Shown in pieces: positions 17,801 to 26,664 of a DNA stretch of 64,000 nucleotides (its first letter is position 1; each line of letters opens with the position of its first letter). The notes below the pieces were generated by a model. The model worked only from the letters and a program-made list of their open reading frames with translations, was not told where the DNA came from and did not search any database. Both the position numbers and the translations under genes were made by a program. This stretch comes from Paracoccus chinensis (lineage in GTDB: Bacteria; Pseudomonadota; Alphaproteobacteria; Rhodobacterales; Rhodobacteraceae), in NCBI RefSeq assembly GCF_900102885.1, contig NZ_FNGE01000005.1:124001-188000 (forward strand), in the 5' to 3' direction.

Positions 17801-18228
17801 TGGCCGCGCTGGAACGCGCACTTCGACAGACCGAGGAGCGCCGCATTGACGAGCGCCTGATGCCGGGCCCCACGGGCGAGATGAACCGCCTGAGCCTTTA
17901 CACCCGCCCGCCGCTGCTGTGCCTCGGCCCCGGTCCGGGTGCGGCCCGCGCCCAGCGCGCGGCGGTCGAGGCCCTTGGCGGCTCGGCGGTCGAGGCAACG
18001 GGCCGGGTCGAGCCCGCCGCGCTGGCGCATCTGGAGGGCTTCTCGGGCGCGCTCTGGTGGGGCGAGGCCGAGATGGCCGAGGCCTATGCCCAGGCGCTGG
18101 CGGGCCGGAAGGGTCCGATCCTGCCGCTGATCACGGCGATGCCCGACCGCGCCCATGTCGCGCATGAGCGGCATCTCTGCGTGGACACCACGGCGGCGGG
18201 CGGCAACGCCGCGCTGCTGGCGGGGTGA
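14821..18228 (+). CDS. putA: Bifunctional proline dehydrogenase / L-glutamate gamma-semialdehyde dehydrogenase PutA
   Basis: 1135 residues. A proline dehydrogenase (FAD, TIM-barrel) covers about 80-500, including IRLVKGAYWDSEMK and FATHNAHTAA. An aldehyde dehydrogenase covers about 540-1000 with SPWNFPLAIFTGQ and catalytic Cys793 (SAGQRCSALR). A C-terminal tail domain runs to 1135. It oxidises proline to pyrroline-5-carboxylate and channels this to glutamate at the inner membrane. The ribbon-helix-helix DNA-binding domain of enterobacterial PutA is absent, matching control by the divergent PutR. ATG 14821 is chosen because the upstream extension reads through the promoter. It would also consume proline made by the hydroxyproline operon that converges on it. 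Confidence 0.95.
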   Translation: MTPAAFPTLGLDAKFADETAVLERLVAEAAIPAHTRQRITDRAAALVRRIRSEAKPTLMEHFLAEYGLSTREGVALMCLAEAMLRVPDAPTIDALIEDKIAPSEWNRHLGTAASSLVNASTWALMLTGKVLTEPRPGIAGTLRGAIRRLGEPVIRTAVGRAMKEMGRQFVLGETIEGALSRGAKREAQGYTYSFDMLGEAARTEADAARYARDYEHAIAAIGRAASADSIVKNPGISIKLSALHPRYEVAQTGRVMAELVPVVSRLARQAREAGIALHVDAEEQDRLVLSLQVIDAVLSDPALAGWDGFGVVVQTYGKRAGATIDALYDMAQRYDRRMNIRLVKGAYWDSEMKLAQVGGMPGFPLFTTKTATDVAYICLAQKLFGLGDRLFPQFATHNAHTAAAVLELAQGRPYEFQRLHGMGERLHDILLLETKGHCRIYAPVGAHRDLLAYLVRRLLENGANSSFVHQIVDEGVTPESIARDPFEALAEARAPKGLKAPEALFAPQRRNSRGFDLSDTGVLDRIEVARRVPLPPAAPLTVAEPSGTTRPVVNPATGEVIGEVTEADESTVARALDDARVWDAPAAERAATLRRAADLYEGNFGPIFATLAREAGKTLPDAVGELREAVDFLLYYAAEGESDTRSPRGIFAAISPWNFPLAIFTGQVAAALMAGNAVLAKPAEQAPLIAAMAVRLLHQAGVPRSALQLLPGDGATVGAAITADPRVKGVVFTGSTHTAQVIARSMAQHLDPGTPLIAETGGLNAMIADSTALPEQAVRDIVASAFQSAGQRCSALRCLYLQEDSAPHVIEMIKGAMDQLTVGDPWHVSTDVGPVIDRDAQADIAGYIQANGNAVLHRSAQPDGGTFIAPTLIRVGGIGDLEREVFGPVLHVATFPSDKLDEVVRDVNARGFGLTFGLHTRIDGRVQEISEAVRVGNIYVNRNQIGAVVGSQPFGGEGLSGTGPKAGGPNYLPRFYASEGADLAEGAFEGAQDMAALERALRQTEERRIDERLMPGPTGEMNRLSLYTRPPLLCLGPGPGAARAQRAAVEALGGSAVEATGRVEPAALAHLEGFSGALWWGEAEMAEAYAQALAGRKGPILPLITAMPDRAHVAHERHLCVDTTAAGGNAALLAG

Positions 18229-18542
18229 ACGTGAGGGCGGCGCTTGGGCAGCGGGCGCCCCTTTTCGGGGCGGCCCCTAGCCCGGGCTGTCTGCCTCCGT
18301 CCGGGCTTCGCCCCTGTCTTGCTGAAAAACGGTCCCCGGAGCATTCCCCGGCGTTCGCCAGCTCGAGGATATTTGAAACCGCCCGAATGTGCATTCGGGC
18401 GGTTTCGCTGTTTCCACGCCAGAAAGCGCATCAAGTTGAGCGGATGGCCTGAGCGTGCAATCCATCCGGGCTGATCTTACAGCGTGGAGGCGCTGCGAAG
18501 GGTGTCGCAGCGCCTGCCCGACTTGACAGCACTGGTCGGAGG
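18229..18542. other. Intergenic region between convergent putA and hydroxyproline operon
   Basis: 314 nt without a credible gene. It holds the bidirectional terminator at 18376-18405. The remainder (18229-18370 and 18410-18542) shows no start codon with a coding-like frame, no tRNA and no repeat that I can see. Confidence 0.7.
18376..18405 (+). terminator. Bidirectional intrinsic terminator for putA and the hydroxyproline operon
   Basis: Perfect 13-bp stem: AAACCGCCCGAAT, loop GTGC, ATTCGGGCGGTTT. The A/T ends of the stem give a short T run on either strand, so it can serve both putA (plus) and the operon ending at 18543 (minus). Confidence 0.85.
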
Positions 18543-19577
18543 TTACGCTTGCGCCCCGAAGGGTGCGCGTTCCAGCCGCTCCAGCATCTCCACTTCCTCG
18601 GCGGTCAGCGCGATGCCCTCGGCGGCCGAGCGTTTCCGCGCCTCGAAGCGGCGCTGCGAGGGAAGGCGGGCGCCCTGGCCCAAGATCGCCTCGAACAGCG
18701 TCTCGGCGCGGGCGAAGGGGTCGGCGCGGCCCGCGGCGAAGCGCTCGGGCGAGAAGGCGAGGATCAGTTCACCGTGGTGCGGGCCGAGGGTCGTCGTGCC
18801 GAGATAGTCGAGGCATTCCGCGCTATTCAGGTCACCGATCATCGCGGCGGCCAAAAGCTCGATCATAGTCGAGATGGCCGAGCCCTTGTGGCCCCCGAAG
18901 GGCAGCATCGCGCCCGCCAGCGCCTCGGCCGGGTCGATGGTGGGGTTCCCGTCGCGGTCCACCGCCGTGCCCTCGGGCAAGGGACGGCCCTCGATCCGGT
19001 GCAGTTCCACGTCGCCCCGCGCCATGACCGAGGTGGCGAAGTCGAAGACGTAGGGCGAGGCATCCTTGCGGGGCCAGCCGAAGGCGAAGGGGTTGGTGCC
19101 CAAGAGCGGCGCGCTGCCCCCGGCAGGCGCGACGGTCGAATAGCTGGGGCACATGACCATGGCGGCGAGGCCCTCGGCGGTGATCGCCTCGATCTCGGGC
19201 CAGAGCGCCGAGATATGGGTGCAGGAGTTGACGACCATCGCCGCAAGCCCATGCTGCCGCGCCCGTTCGACCAGCACCGGCAGGCCGATGGCGAAGGCGG
19301 CAGTGGAAAACGCGCCCTTCGCATCAACGCGGACGATGGGCGAGCCGTCGTCCTGCAGTTCTGGCTCGGCTTGCGGCTGGACCTTGCCGGCGGCGACGGT
19401 GCGCAGGCAGCCCTCGATCCGGTAGATGCCGTGCGACTTGCAGGCGTCACGCTCGCCCGCGACGATGGTGGCGGCCAGCGTTTCCGCCTGAAGCTGCGAC
19501 AGGCCGCCTGCAAGGAAGATGCGCGTGACCCTTTCGGCCAGGGCCTCGGGACTGAGGGTGATCGGTTGGGCCATCAT
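18543..19577 (-). CDS. Ldh-family NAD(P)H oxidoreductase, probable delta1-pyrroline-2-carboxylate reductase
   Basis: 344 residues of the malate/L-lactate dehydrogenase-like (YlbC/Ldh_2) fold, unrelated to classical LDH. Family marks are RDACKSHGIYRIEGC near 50, VMCPSYSTVAPAGG near 140, and FGGHKGSAISTMIELLAAA near 225-245. In hydroxyproline clusters members reduce delta1-pyrroline-2-carboxylate to L-proline, the step after 3-hydroxyproline dehydration; neighbours support this over malate or lactate. ATG at 19577 and 19574 are both possible; AAGGAG is better spaced for 19574. It is the last gene of the operon, followed by the terminator at 18376-18405. Confidence 0.8.
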   Translation of the reverse strand: MMAQPITLSPEALAERVTRIFLAGGLSQLQAETLAATIVAGERDACKSHGIYRIEGCLRTVAAGKVQPQAEPELQDDGSPIVRVDAKGAFSTAAFAIGLPVLVERARQHGLAAMVVNSCTHISALWPEIEAITAEGLAAMVMCPSYSTVAPAGGSAPLLGTNPFAFGWPRKDASPYVFDFATSVMARGDVELHRIEGRPLPEGTAVDRDGNPTIDPAEALAGAMLPFGGHKGSAISTMIELLAAAMIGDLNSAECLDYLGTTTLGPHHGELILAFSPERFAAGRADPFARAETLFEAILGQGARLPSQRRFEARKRSAAEGIALTAEEVEMLERLERAPFGAQA

Positions 19578-19606
19578 GCGCTCCTTTTCTTGCGGAAAAG
19601 GCGCCC

Positions 19607-20635
19607 TCAGCGGGCGCCCCAGGTATCGGTCAGCCTGTAACCCTCGGGCCAGGGGTCCGAAGGGTCAAGCATGTGCTGGTGGATGCCGGTGATCCAGCCG
19701 CGCCCCGAGATCTCGGGGCGGATCGCGGGCAGGTCGCCGACGGTGGTGGTGCCGAGGATGCGGCCCGAAAAGGTCGAGCCGATTAGCGAGACGGCGGTCA
19801 GCCGGTCGTCCATCCCCATCTGCCCCCGCGCGTGCAGCACCGCCATGCGGGCCGACAGCGCCGTGCCAGTGGGCGAGCGGTCCACCTTGCCGGGGCGGAT
19901 CGCCACGGCGGCGCCTGCACGCAGTTCGTGGTCCTCGCGGCTCACGGGGCCGGCAAACAGGCAGAAAGAGAAATGCCGCCAGTCAGGGTTGGTAGGGTGG
20001 TGGAAGCCAAGCTGTTCGTCGGCGGCCTTGGTGATGCGGACGCCGAGGCGGGCGATGTCATGCGCCTCGTCAGGGGAGAGACTGAAGCCCATCGCGGCGG
20101 CGTCCACGATGACGAAGCTATCGCCGCCATAGGCGGTATCCACGGTCAGGGTGCCGATGCCCTCGACCTCAAGCGCGGCATCCAGCTTGCCCGCGAAGCT
20201 GGGCAGGTTCTCGACGAAGATGCGCTCGGCCTTGCCGTCCCTGCACTCGGCGCGGACGCGGACAAGGCCGCCGGGGGCTTCAAGCGTGATGCGCGTCTCG
20301 GGCTCGGTCATCGGCAGGATGCCCGCGTCCAGCAGCACGGTCGAGACGCAGATGGAGTTCGAGCCGGACATGGGCGGCGTGTCCTCGGGCTCCATGATGA
20401 TGAAGGCCGCGTCGGCCTCCGGGTTCTTCGGCGGGACCAGCAGGTTCACGTGGCGGAAGACGCCGCCGCGTGGCTCGTTCAGGACGAAGTTCCGAAGGGT
20501 GTTGTCCCGCGCGATCCAGCGGGATTGCTCCCACAGTGTCCCGCCCGGAGGTGGCGTGACGCCGCCCACGATGACGTCGCCGACCTCGCCCTCGGCATGG
20601 GCGGAAATCACGTGGATGGTCTTGCTGCTGCGCAT
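19607..20635 (-). CDS. Proline racemase-family trans-3-hydroxy-L-proline dehydratase
   Basis: 342 residues of the diaminopimelate-epimerase-like two-lobed fold. The first catalytic position, Cys in racemases, is Ser90 (MSGSN, 89-93). The second is Thr256 ([11 protein letters not shown], 252-261). Thr at the second position marks trans-3-hydroxyproline dehydratases (including human L3HYPDH), which lose water to give delta1-pyrroline-2-carboxylate instead of racemising. Ser in place of the first Cys is less common in this group. It lies between the fused aconitase X and the Ldh-type reductase, which fits dehydration followed by reduction to proline. Separated from its neighbours by 9 and 29 nt. 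Confidence 0.82.
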   Translation of the reverse strand: MRSSKTIHVISAHAEGEVGDVIVGGVTPPPGGTLWEQSRWIARDNTLRNFVLNEPRGGVFRHVNLLVPPKNPEADAAFIIMEPEDTPPMSGSNSICVSTVLLDAGILPMTEPETRITLEAPGGLVRVRAECRDGKAERIFVENLPSFAGKLDAALEVEGIGTLTVDTAYGGDSFVIVDAAAMGFSLSPDEAHDIARLGVRITKAADEQLGFHHPTNPDWRHFSFCLFAGPVSREDHELRAGAAVAIRPGKVDRSPTGTALSARMAVLHARGQMGMDDRLTAVSLIGSTFSGRILGTTTVGDLPAIRPEISGRGWITGIHQHMLDPSDPWPEGYRLTDTWGAR

Positions 20636-20644
20636 CGGGGCCTC

Positions 20645-22312
20645 TCAGGTCAGCCAGTCGGGCATAGGGGCGGCGCGGCCGGTCCGGGCGGCCCGGGCGC
20701 AGTCGGCAAGGCTGCCGAAGCGCAGGGCGCGGCCGGAGAGGCCGGGGCCGTAATGGGCATACTTGCCCGAGCTCGTCATGACCGCCCGCGCCTGCGGCGG
20801 GAACACCGGCTCGGTGATGGAACACCAGCAGAGGTCGGGGATGACCTGCACGCCGTTGGCTTTCAGCCGCGCGAGAGTGCCGTCGCGGTCGAGGTCGGCG
20901 ATGATCGCGCGTCCTGCGGTGACGATCAGGGGGATGGCGACGAGACCGTCCAGCAGTTCCGCAAGCGCGCGGCACTCGGGGGCCGAGGCATGGGGGCTGC
21001 CGACGGCGACCAGGTCCACCGCCTCGGGGCCCTGGTTCAGTTCGGCCCAGGCGCGTGAAAGGTCGGCCCGGGTGACGCGGCCTCGGGTGGCATGGGGCAG
21101 CGGCAGCAGATGCGCCTCGGGCGTGACGCCTTCGACATGCAGCATGGGCGCGCCCGAGGTAGTGCCGAAGGCCGCGCACATCGCCTTGAGGTCGTCGGTG
21201 GTGGGGTTCAGCGCCGCAAGACCGCGCAGTAGCGGGATCGCGCCGCCCGCCATGTGGCCCGCGACATAGCCCAGCAGCGGCCAGAAGGAGTCGTCCGCGC
21301 CCTCGGGGGCCTCCACCTCCAGCACCAGCGCGGGGCGGCGGGCCTCGTCCAGATAGACGCCGGCTAAGGGCGCCCGCCCCGTCACGGCCATGCAGAGATC
21401 GAGGTAATCCGGATGCTTCGGCGTCCGCGCGCCAAGGACGGTGTTGGCGAAGACGACGGCGTTGGATTCGGCCCAGGCGATGTCCTCTCCCGCCGCCGGA
21501 CGGTCGGTCAGCAGATAGGGCGCGCAGGTGAAGCTGGGGCGGCAACCCATGCGGACATAGGCATCGGCCAGGCGCGAGGCGCGGGCGCCGAAATCGGGAT
21601 CGACCCCCTGCCCCGGCCAGCCCTCGCGGTCCACCGAGATGGCGTTGATCGTCGTGGGAACGCGCACCTTGGCGCCGAGTTCGGCCATCCGCTCGGCGAA
21701 GATCAGGTTCGCGGGATGGGCGAGGATGCAGCCGTCGATATGGCCGCGCGTGATGTCGGTCAGGCTGGCCGCGCCCTGCTGGCGGGCCATGGCGCAGACG
21801 GTCCGCATCGCAAGCGCCGCCGCCGCGCCGTCGCGACCTTCGAGGATCGCCTGATCCTCGGGTGTCAGGGCCAGGGAGGTATCGGGGGCGTCCTCGATGG
21901 GAACCAAGATGCCGTCCCCGGTAATCGCATCTGCCTCGATTCGCAGGCTCGGCTGGGCGGACAGACGGGCGAAGTCCTCGGCGCTGACGCGCAGCACCGG
22001 GACGGTGCGGCCGAACATCTCGGCCCCGATCAGGGCGCCCAAGGTCAGGATGTCCTCGGCTTCGGAAAACACCAGCGCCGCCGGGGCGCGGGCGTTCAGC
22101 ATCAGGTCCAGCATCACGCCCGAGCCGGAGCACGATCCTCGGCTGGTCGGCATCATCACCACCGCGCCCGCCAGCCCTGCGCCATGCGCCGGGTGATGGG
22201 TGTCGATGACCCGCGCCGTCTCGGGGTCGACGCCGCCCCAGAAGCTGAGGCCCTCGGCCATCGCCAGCACCGGCCCTTCCGCCAGCCCGGGCAGGATGCG
22301 CCGGGCGGTCAT
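20645..22312 (-). CDS. Aconitase X (fused), probable cis-3-hydroxy-L-proline dehydratase
   Basis: 555 residues. The N-terminal swivel domain (DUF126/AcnX small subunit, about 1-135) includes [16 protein letters not shown]. The large AcnX domain (about 145-555) includes [34 protein letters not shown] and [19 protein letters not shown]. Classical aconitase motifs and the substrate-binding KMTD set are absent. Watanabe and co-workers showed that bacterial AcnX proteins dehydrate cis-3-hydroxy-L-proline to delta1-pyrroline-2-carboxylate. Here the two subunits are one polypeptide. ATG 22312 overlaps the preceding stop (ATGA); the open frame upstream of it is the epimerase gene read out of frame. 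Confidence 0.85.
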   Translation of the reverse strand: MTARRILPGLAEGPVLAMAEGLSFWGGVDPETARVIDTHHPAHGAGLAGAVVMMPTSRGSCSGSGVMLDLMLNARAPAALVFSEAEDILTLGALIGAEMFGRTVPVLRVSAEDFARLSAQPSLRIEADAITGDGILVPIEDAPDTSLALTPEDQAILEGRDGAAAALAMRTVCAMARQQGAASLTDITRGHIDGCILAHPANLIFAERMAELGAKVRVPTTINAISVDREGWPGQGVDPDFGARASRLADAYVRMGCRPSFTCAPYLLTDRPAAGEDIAWAESNAVVFANTVLGARTPKHPDYLDLCMAVTGRAPLAGVYLDEARRPALVLEVEAPEGADDSFWPLLGYVAGHMAGGAIPLLRGLAALNPTTDDLKAMCAAFGTTSGAPMLHVEGVTPEAHLLPLPHATRGRVTRADLSRAWAELNQGPEAVDLVAVGSPHASAPECRALAELLDGLVAIPLIVTAGRAIIADLDRDGTLARLKANGVQVIPDLCWCSITEPVFPPQARAVMTSSGKYAHYGPGLSGRALRFGSLADCARAARTGRAAPMPDWLT

Positions 22313-23310
22313 TTCACGACGAAGCCGTGGGCGAAGGGGTCGCGCTCGTCGATGAAGATGGTGTTGTAGCCGGTCATCCGCGCCCATCCCGCGACCGAGG
22401 GGATGATCGCGTCGCGGTCGCCCACGCGGGCCGCCGCCTCGACCCGGCCCTTGAAGATCGAGCCGATGATGGATTCGTGCCAGAACTCGTCGCCAACCTT
22501 CAGCCGGCCCTTGGCGGTCAGTTGCGCCATGCGGGCCGAGGTGCCGGTGCCGCAGGGCGAGCGGTCGATGGCCTTGTCGCCGTAGAAGACGGCGTTGCGG
22601 GCGTGGGCCCCCTGAACGGTCGGCTGGCCGGTCCAGAGGATATGCGACAGCCCGTTGATGGCGGGATGCTCGGGGTGGACGAACTCGTATTTCGCGTTCA
22701 GCGCCGCGCGCAGCTTGGGCGACCAGCCGATCAGCTCGCCCGCCGTGTGGTCGGCCATGTCGCGGAAGTTCTTCTGCGGCTCGACGATGGCGTAGAAATT
22801 GCCGCCATAGGCCACGTCCACGACGATCTCGCCCAGGCCCTCGACCTCGACCGTCAGGCCCTCGGCGTAAAGGAAGCCGGGGACGTTGGTCAGGCGCACC
22901 TCCTCGACGAAGCGGCCCTCCTGCCGGTAGGTCACGTCCACGCGGCCGGCGGGGGCGTCGATGGACAGCTTGCCCGGCTCGCGCGGCTGGATCAGCCCGT
23001 TCTCGATCCCCATGGTGATCGTGCCGATCAGCCCGTGGCCGCACATGGGCAGGCAGCCCGAGGTCTCGATGAACAGCACCGCCACGTCGCAGTCGGGACG
23101 CGTCGGCGGATAGAGGATCGAGCCCGACATCATGTCGTGGCCGCGCGGCTCGAACATCAGGCCGGTGCGGATCCAGTCGAAGTCGCGCAGGAAATGGGCG
23201 CGGCGTTCCAGCATCGTCGCGCCCTCCAGCCGCGGGCCGCCGCCCGAGACGAGCCGCACCGGGTTGCCGCAGGTGTGCCCGTCGATGCAGGAGAAGGTGT
23301 GGGTCGTCAT
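22309..23310 (-). CDS. 4-hydroxyproline 2-epimerase (proline racemase family)
   Basis: 333 residues. Both catalytic cysteines are present: Cys90 in MCGHG (89-93) and Cys253 in [11 protein letters not shown]. This Cys/Cys pair with the flanking residues fits hydroxyproline 2-epimerase, interconverting trans-4-hydroxy-L-proline and cis-4-hydroxy-D-proline by two-base proton exchange. A true proline racemase is the alternative, but the operon context (D-amino-acid dehydrogenase and pyrroline-hydroxy-carboxylate deaminase) favours the epimerase. ATG 23310 overlaps the stop of the upstream FAD gene, and its own stop overlaps the AcnX start. Confidence 0.88.
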   Translation of the reverse strand: MTTHTFSCIDGHTCGNPVRLVSGGGPRLEGATMLERRAHFLRDFDWIRTGLMFEPRGHDMMSGSILYPPTRPDCDVAVLFIETSGCLPMCGHGLIGTITMGIENGLIQPREPGKLSIDAPAGRVDVTYRQEGRFVEEVRLTNVPGFLYAEGLTVEVEGLGEIVVDVAYGGNFYAIVEPQKNFRDMADHTAGELIGWSPKLRAALNAKYEFVHPEHPAINGLSHILWTGQPTVQGAHARNAVFYGDKAIDRSPCGTGTSARMAQLTAKGRLKVGDEFWHESIIGSIFKGRVEAAARVGDRDAIIPSVAGWARMTGYNTIFIDERDPFAHGFVVK

Positions 23311-24557
23311 GCGAAGCTCCGGAAGCGTTGCGGCGAGAAGGCCGCGATGTCGATGGCAGGGGTCCGGCCGGTCAGCAGGTCCGCGACCAGCCGGGCGGTG
23401 CCGGGGGATTGGGTCAGGCCCAAGTGGCCGTGGCCAAAGGCATAGGTCACGCGCGGCGTCGCCCGGGCACGGCCGATGGCGGGCAGGCTGTCGGGCAGCG
23501 AGGGGCGGAAGCCCATCCACTGCACGCCGTTCTCGGTCTTGAGCGCGGGCAGGAAGGCCTTGGCCTTCTTCAACATCGCCTCGGACCGGCGGAAGTTCGG
23601 GGGCAGCTTGAGCCCGCCCAGTTCCACCGCGCCGCCGACGCGGATGCCGGTGGACAGCCGCGTGACCACGAAGCCGTGGCCGCCGAAGGTCACCTGCGTC
23701 CGCAGGTCAAAGGCGCCCTCGGGCAGCGTGGTGTTGTAGCCTCGTTCGGTTTCCAACGGGATGCGCTCGCCCAGGGTGCGGGCGATGCGGTGCGAGAAGG
23801 CGCCCGCCGCGACGACCACCTGCGCGGTCGTGAAGCTGCGGCCGTCGGTGGCGTGCAGTTCCACGCCCGTCTCGGTCGGGCGCAGGGCGGCGATCTCGGC
23901 GGTCTCGATGGCGCCGCCGCGCGCGCGGACATGATCGGCCAGCGCCAGCGTGTAAAGCTTGGGATCCGCGATGGAATACCAGCCGGGCGTGAAGGTGCCG
24001 TGGGTGAAGCGGGGCGACAGGCCGGGCTGGACCTGCGCCATCTCGCCCGCGTCCATGTGGCGGAACTCGATCCCGTGGCGGGCGCGGGCGTCCCAGCCGG
24101 GCAGGCTCGCGTCCAGCTCGGCCTGCGATTCATAGACCTGAAGGTTGCCCTCGCGCCGCAGCATGGGCGTGGTGCCGGTCAGGGCCAGGAAGCCGTCGAG
24201 TTCCGCCCTGGACAGGTCCATCAGCGCCGTCTGGGCGACGATGGACTGCGCCACGCGATCGGGCGCGCAGGCGCGGCCGAAGCGCAGCATCCAGGGCGCG
24301 ATCCGCAGGGCATAGCGCGGCGGCACGGTCAGCGGCCCCAGCGGGTCCAGCAGCCAGCGCGGCGCCTTTTTCAGGATCCCGGGCGAGGCCAGCGGCAGGA
24401 TGTCGGTGAAGGCAAAGGCGCCCGCGTTCCCCGCCGAGGCGCCGGCAGCGGGGCCCTCGCGGTCGATCACGGTGACGGAAAGCCCGCGATCCTGCGCGGC
24501 GGCAGCGATGGACAGGCCGACGACGCCGGCCCCGATGACGATCAGCTCTGCAGGCAT
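23307..24557 (-). CDS. FAD-dependent D-amino-acid dehydrogenase, probable D-hydroxyproline dehydrogenase
   Basis: 416 residues, DadA-like glutathione-reductase-2 fold. The FAD-binding [20 protein letters not shown] (4-23) ends in the acidic residue of VIDRE, with [10 protein letters not shown] (39-48) following. The C-terminal [16 protein letters not shown] is the DAO-family flavin contact. The expected reaction is oxidation of cis-4-hydroxy-D-proline to delta1-pyrroline-4-hydroxy-2-carboxylate, passing electrons to the membrane quinone pool. It follows the ABC ATPase gene by 1 nt and overlaps the epimerase gene by 4 nt. General D-proline or D-alanine dehydrogenase activity is an alternative. 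Confidence 0.85.
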   Translation of the reverse strand: MPAELIVIGAGVVGLSIAAAAQDRGLSVTVIDREGPAAGASAGNAGAFAFTDILPLASPGILKKAPRWLLDPLGPLTVPPRYALRIAPWMLRFGRACAPDRVAQSIVAQTALMDLSRAELDGFLALTGTTPMLRREGNLQVYESQAELDASLPGWDARARHGIEFRHMDAGEMAQVQPGLSPRFTHGTFTPGWYSIADPKLYTLALADHVRARGGAIETAEIAALRPTETGVELHATDGRSFTTAQVVVAAGAFSHRIARTLGERIPLETERGYNTTLPEGAFDLRTQVTFGGHGFVVTRLSTGIRVGGAVELGGLKLPPNFRRSEAMLKKAKAFLPALKTENGVQWMGFRPSLPDSLPAIGRARATPRVTYAFGHGHLGLTQSPGTARLVADLLTGRTPAIDIAAFSPQRFRSFA

Positions 24558-24558
24558 G

Positions 24559-25281
24559 TCAGTGGGTCGCGGCCAGGAACTTCTGCAACTCGGGGTCCTT
24601 GGGCGCCCCGAACAGCTCGGCGGGCGGCGCGATCTCGGCCATGACGCCCTTGTGGAAGAAGGCCACGCGGTCCGAGACCTCGCGCGCGAACTTCATCTCG
24701 TGCGTGACGCAGATCATCGTCATGCCCTCGGAGGCGAGCATCCGCAGCGTGTCCAGCACCTCGCCCACCAGCATGGGGTCGAGGGCGGATGTCACCTCGT
24801 CGAACAGCATGTAGGAGGGCGACATCGCCAGCGCCCGGGCAATGGCCATGCGCTGCTGCTGGCCGCCCGACATGCGCGTCGGATAGACGCCCAGCTTGTC
24901 GCCAAGGCCCACGTGGGTCAGTTGCTTGACCGCAACCTCCTCGGCCTGTGCCTTGGACATGCCCAGCACCTTGCGAGGGGCCAGCGTCACGTTCTCCAGC
25001 ACCGTCAGGTGGGGGAAGGCGTTGAACTGCTGGAAGACGATGCCGATCTTCTGGCGCAGCTTGTTGAGGTCGGTGGATTTCGCGTGGACCTCGATCCCGT
25101 CCACGACGATGCGGCCGCCGTTGATGGGTTCGAGCCCGTTGATGCAGGTCAGCAGCGTGGACTTGCCCGACCCCGAGCCGCCGATCACCGTCAGCACCTC
25201 GCCCTTGTCCACGGTCAGGTCGATGCCCTTCAGCACCTCGAGCGAGCCGAAGGATTTGTGGACGTTCTCGATCTCAATCAT
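24559..25281 (-). CDS. Polar amino-acid ABC transporter, ATP-binding subunit
   Basis: 240 residues. Walker A GGSGSGKST, signature MSGGQQQRMAIARAL and Walker B YMLFDEVTSALD are all intact, followed by the switch His in CVTHEMKFA. The sequence is of the GlnQ/HisP polar-amino-acid type. ATG 25281 is preferred over an in-frame TTG at 25311; it overlaps the permease stop by 8 nt. It energises uptake of the operon's substrate, presumably hydroxyproline or proline isomers. Confidence 0.93.
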   Translation of the reverse strand: MIEIENVHKSFGSLEVLKGIDLTVDKGEVLTVIGGSGSGKSTLLTCINGLEPINGGRIVVDGIEVHAKSTDLNKLRQKIGIVFQQFNAFPHLTVLENVTLAPRKVLGMSKAQAEEVAVKQLTHVGLGDKLGVYPTRMSGGQQQRMAIARALAMSPSYMLFDEVTSALDPMLVGEVLDTLRMLASEGMTMICVTHEMKFAREVSDRVAFFHKGVMAEIAPPAELFGAPKDPELQKFLAATH

Positions 25282-25927
25282 TGGACCAGCGCCTTTCGAG
25301 GTAACCGCCAAGCCGCGCCAGCGGGAAGCTGATGAGGAAGTAGAAGGCGCCGCAGATCATCAGAAGGAACAGCGGCTCCTGCAGGCGGGTGATCAGGATC
25401 TGCGTGGATTTCAGCAGTTCCGTCACCTGCACGATGTAAACCAGCGCCGAGTCCTTCATGACGCCCAGCGCCAGGCCGATCCAGGACGGCAGCGCAACGC
25501 GCGTGGCCAGCGGCATGACGATGTTGGTCATGTCCTGCCGCCAGGTCAGCCCCAGCGAACGCGCCGCGCGGCGGGTGGTCATCGGCACGGCCTCGATCCC
25601 GCCGCGCACGATTTCCGCGCAATAGGCGGCGGTGTACATGGTCAGCACCCCGCAGGCGATGGTGAAGCCCGACAGCTTGAGCTTGAGCACGACGCCCATG
25701 AAGGCGTTGGCCAGCACCAGCTGGATCAGCAGGGGCACGGAGCGGAAGACGTCCAGCACGAAGGTCAGCGGCGCGGCCCACCAGGGGCCGACCTGATAGC
25801 GGATGACGCCGAAGGCGATCCCCAGAGCCGTGCCCAGCGCCACCGAGATCAGGGTGACGATGATGGTGATGCCCGCGCCGCGGGCGAGGAACAGGAGGTC
25901 GGCGGTTGTCAGGGCCGTGTCGAACAT
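25274..25927 (-). CDS. Polar amino-acid ABC transporter permease (second subunit)
   Basis: 217 residues, about five membrane segments, HisM/GlnP type. The EAA-loop equivalent is around EAVPMTTRRAARSLGLTWRQ (about 120). The N-terminal segment GAGITIIVTLISVALGTALG is the standard first helix. It pairs with the neighbouring permease to form a heterodimeric channel in the inner membrane. The gap to the upstream permease gene is 13 nt. Confidence 0.92.
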   Translation of the reverse strand: MFDTALTTADLLFLARGAGITIIVTLISVALGTALGIAFGVIRYQVGPWWAAPLTFVLDVFRSVPLLIQLVLANAFMGVVLKLKLSGFTIACGVLTMYTAAYCAEIVRGGIEAVPMTTRRAARSLGLTWRQDMTNIVMPLATRVALPSWIGLALGVMKDSALVYIVQVTELLKSTQILITRLQEPLFLLMICGAFYFLISFPLARLGGYLERRWSND

Positions 25928-25940
25928 GCGCGTGGCCCCC

Positions 25941-26606
25941 TCAGTACCGGAACAGGCGCCAGGCGATCAGGCGCGCGGCCGTCTGGATCACCTTGACGAT
26001 CAGATAGAAGATGACGGCCGCGATGGCGAAAAGCTCGAAGGTGCGGAAGGTCAGCGCGTTCAGGGCCTGCGTCACGCCGAAGAGATCGGTGTTCATCCCC
26101 ACGGTCACGCCCAGCGAGGTCATCAGCACGGCCCAGACCATCTGGTTCGTCATGGGCAGAAAGGCGATGCGCAGCATCTGCGGCATGACGATGTAGCGGA
26201 AGGCCTGCAGCGGGCTCATCCCCAGCGAGCGGCCGGCGCGGGTCTGCGTTTCCGGAATGGCCTTCAGCGCGCCGCGGAAGTTTTCCGCCAGGTAGCCTGC
26301 GTTGTTGAAGGTGATGCCCACCAGAAGCGAGACATAGGGGCTGAGATGGATGCCGAAGCTGGCCAGCCCGAAATGGGCCATGTAGATCTGGAACAGCGCG
26401 GGCGTGTTGCGCGCGACCTCGACCCAGGTTGTGGCGATGGCGCCCAGGATGCGGCTGCCCGACCGACGGAAGACCGTCAGCAGGACCGCCAGCACGATGC
26501 CGATGACCATCGACAGGATGGCGATCTGCATGGTGACAAGGGCGCCGTCCAGCATCTGCGGCAGGCGCGCGAGGGCCTGCTTCCACTGGAATGTGTAACC
26601 GAACAT
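25941..26606 (-). CDS. Polar amino-acid ABC transporter permease (first subunit)
   Basis: 221 residues with about five membrane segments. The opening MFGYTFQWKQALARLPQMLD leads into DGALVTMQIAILSMVIGIVL, and the EAA-loop region is ALKAIPETQTRAGRSLGMSP. Same family as the downstream permease but clearly diverged. It lies 58 nt after the binding-protein gene in the operon order. Confidence 0.92.
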   Translation of the reverse strand: MFGYTFQWKQALARLPQMLDGALVTMQIAILSMVIGIVLAVLLTVFRRSGSRILGAIATTWVEVARNTPALFQIYMAHFGLASFGIHLSPYVSLLVGITFNNAGYLAENFRGALKAIPETQTRAGRSLGMSPLQAFRYIVMPQMLRIAFLPMTNQMVWAVLMTSLGVTVGMNTDLFGVTQALNALTFRTFELFAIAAVIFYLIVKVIQTAARLIAWRLFRY

Positions 26607-26664
26607 GCCTGATCCTGTCCGTGTCGGGGAACGCGGCGCGGGCCTGTCCGCGCCGCGCCTTGGA

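Noticed and set aside
20645..22312. Classical aconitase or homoaconitase annotation for the AcnX gene
   Set aside because: The aconitase Fe-S cysteine motifs are absent; domain order and motifs are those of aconitase X.
23307..24557. Sarcosine oxidase or glycine oxidase annotation for the FAD enzyme
   Set aside because: Layout matches the DadA type, and the neighbouring epimerase and deaminase fit D-hydroxyproline oxidation better.
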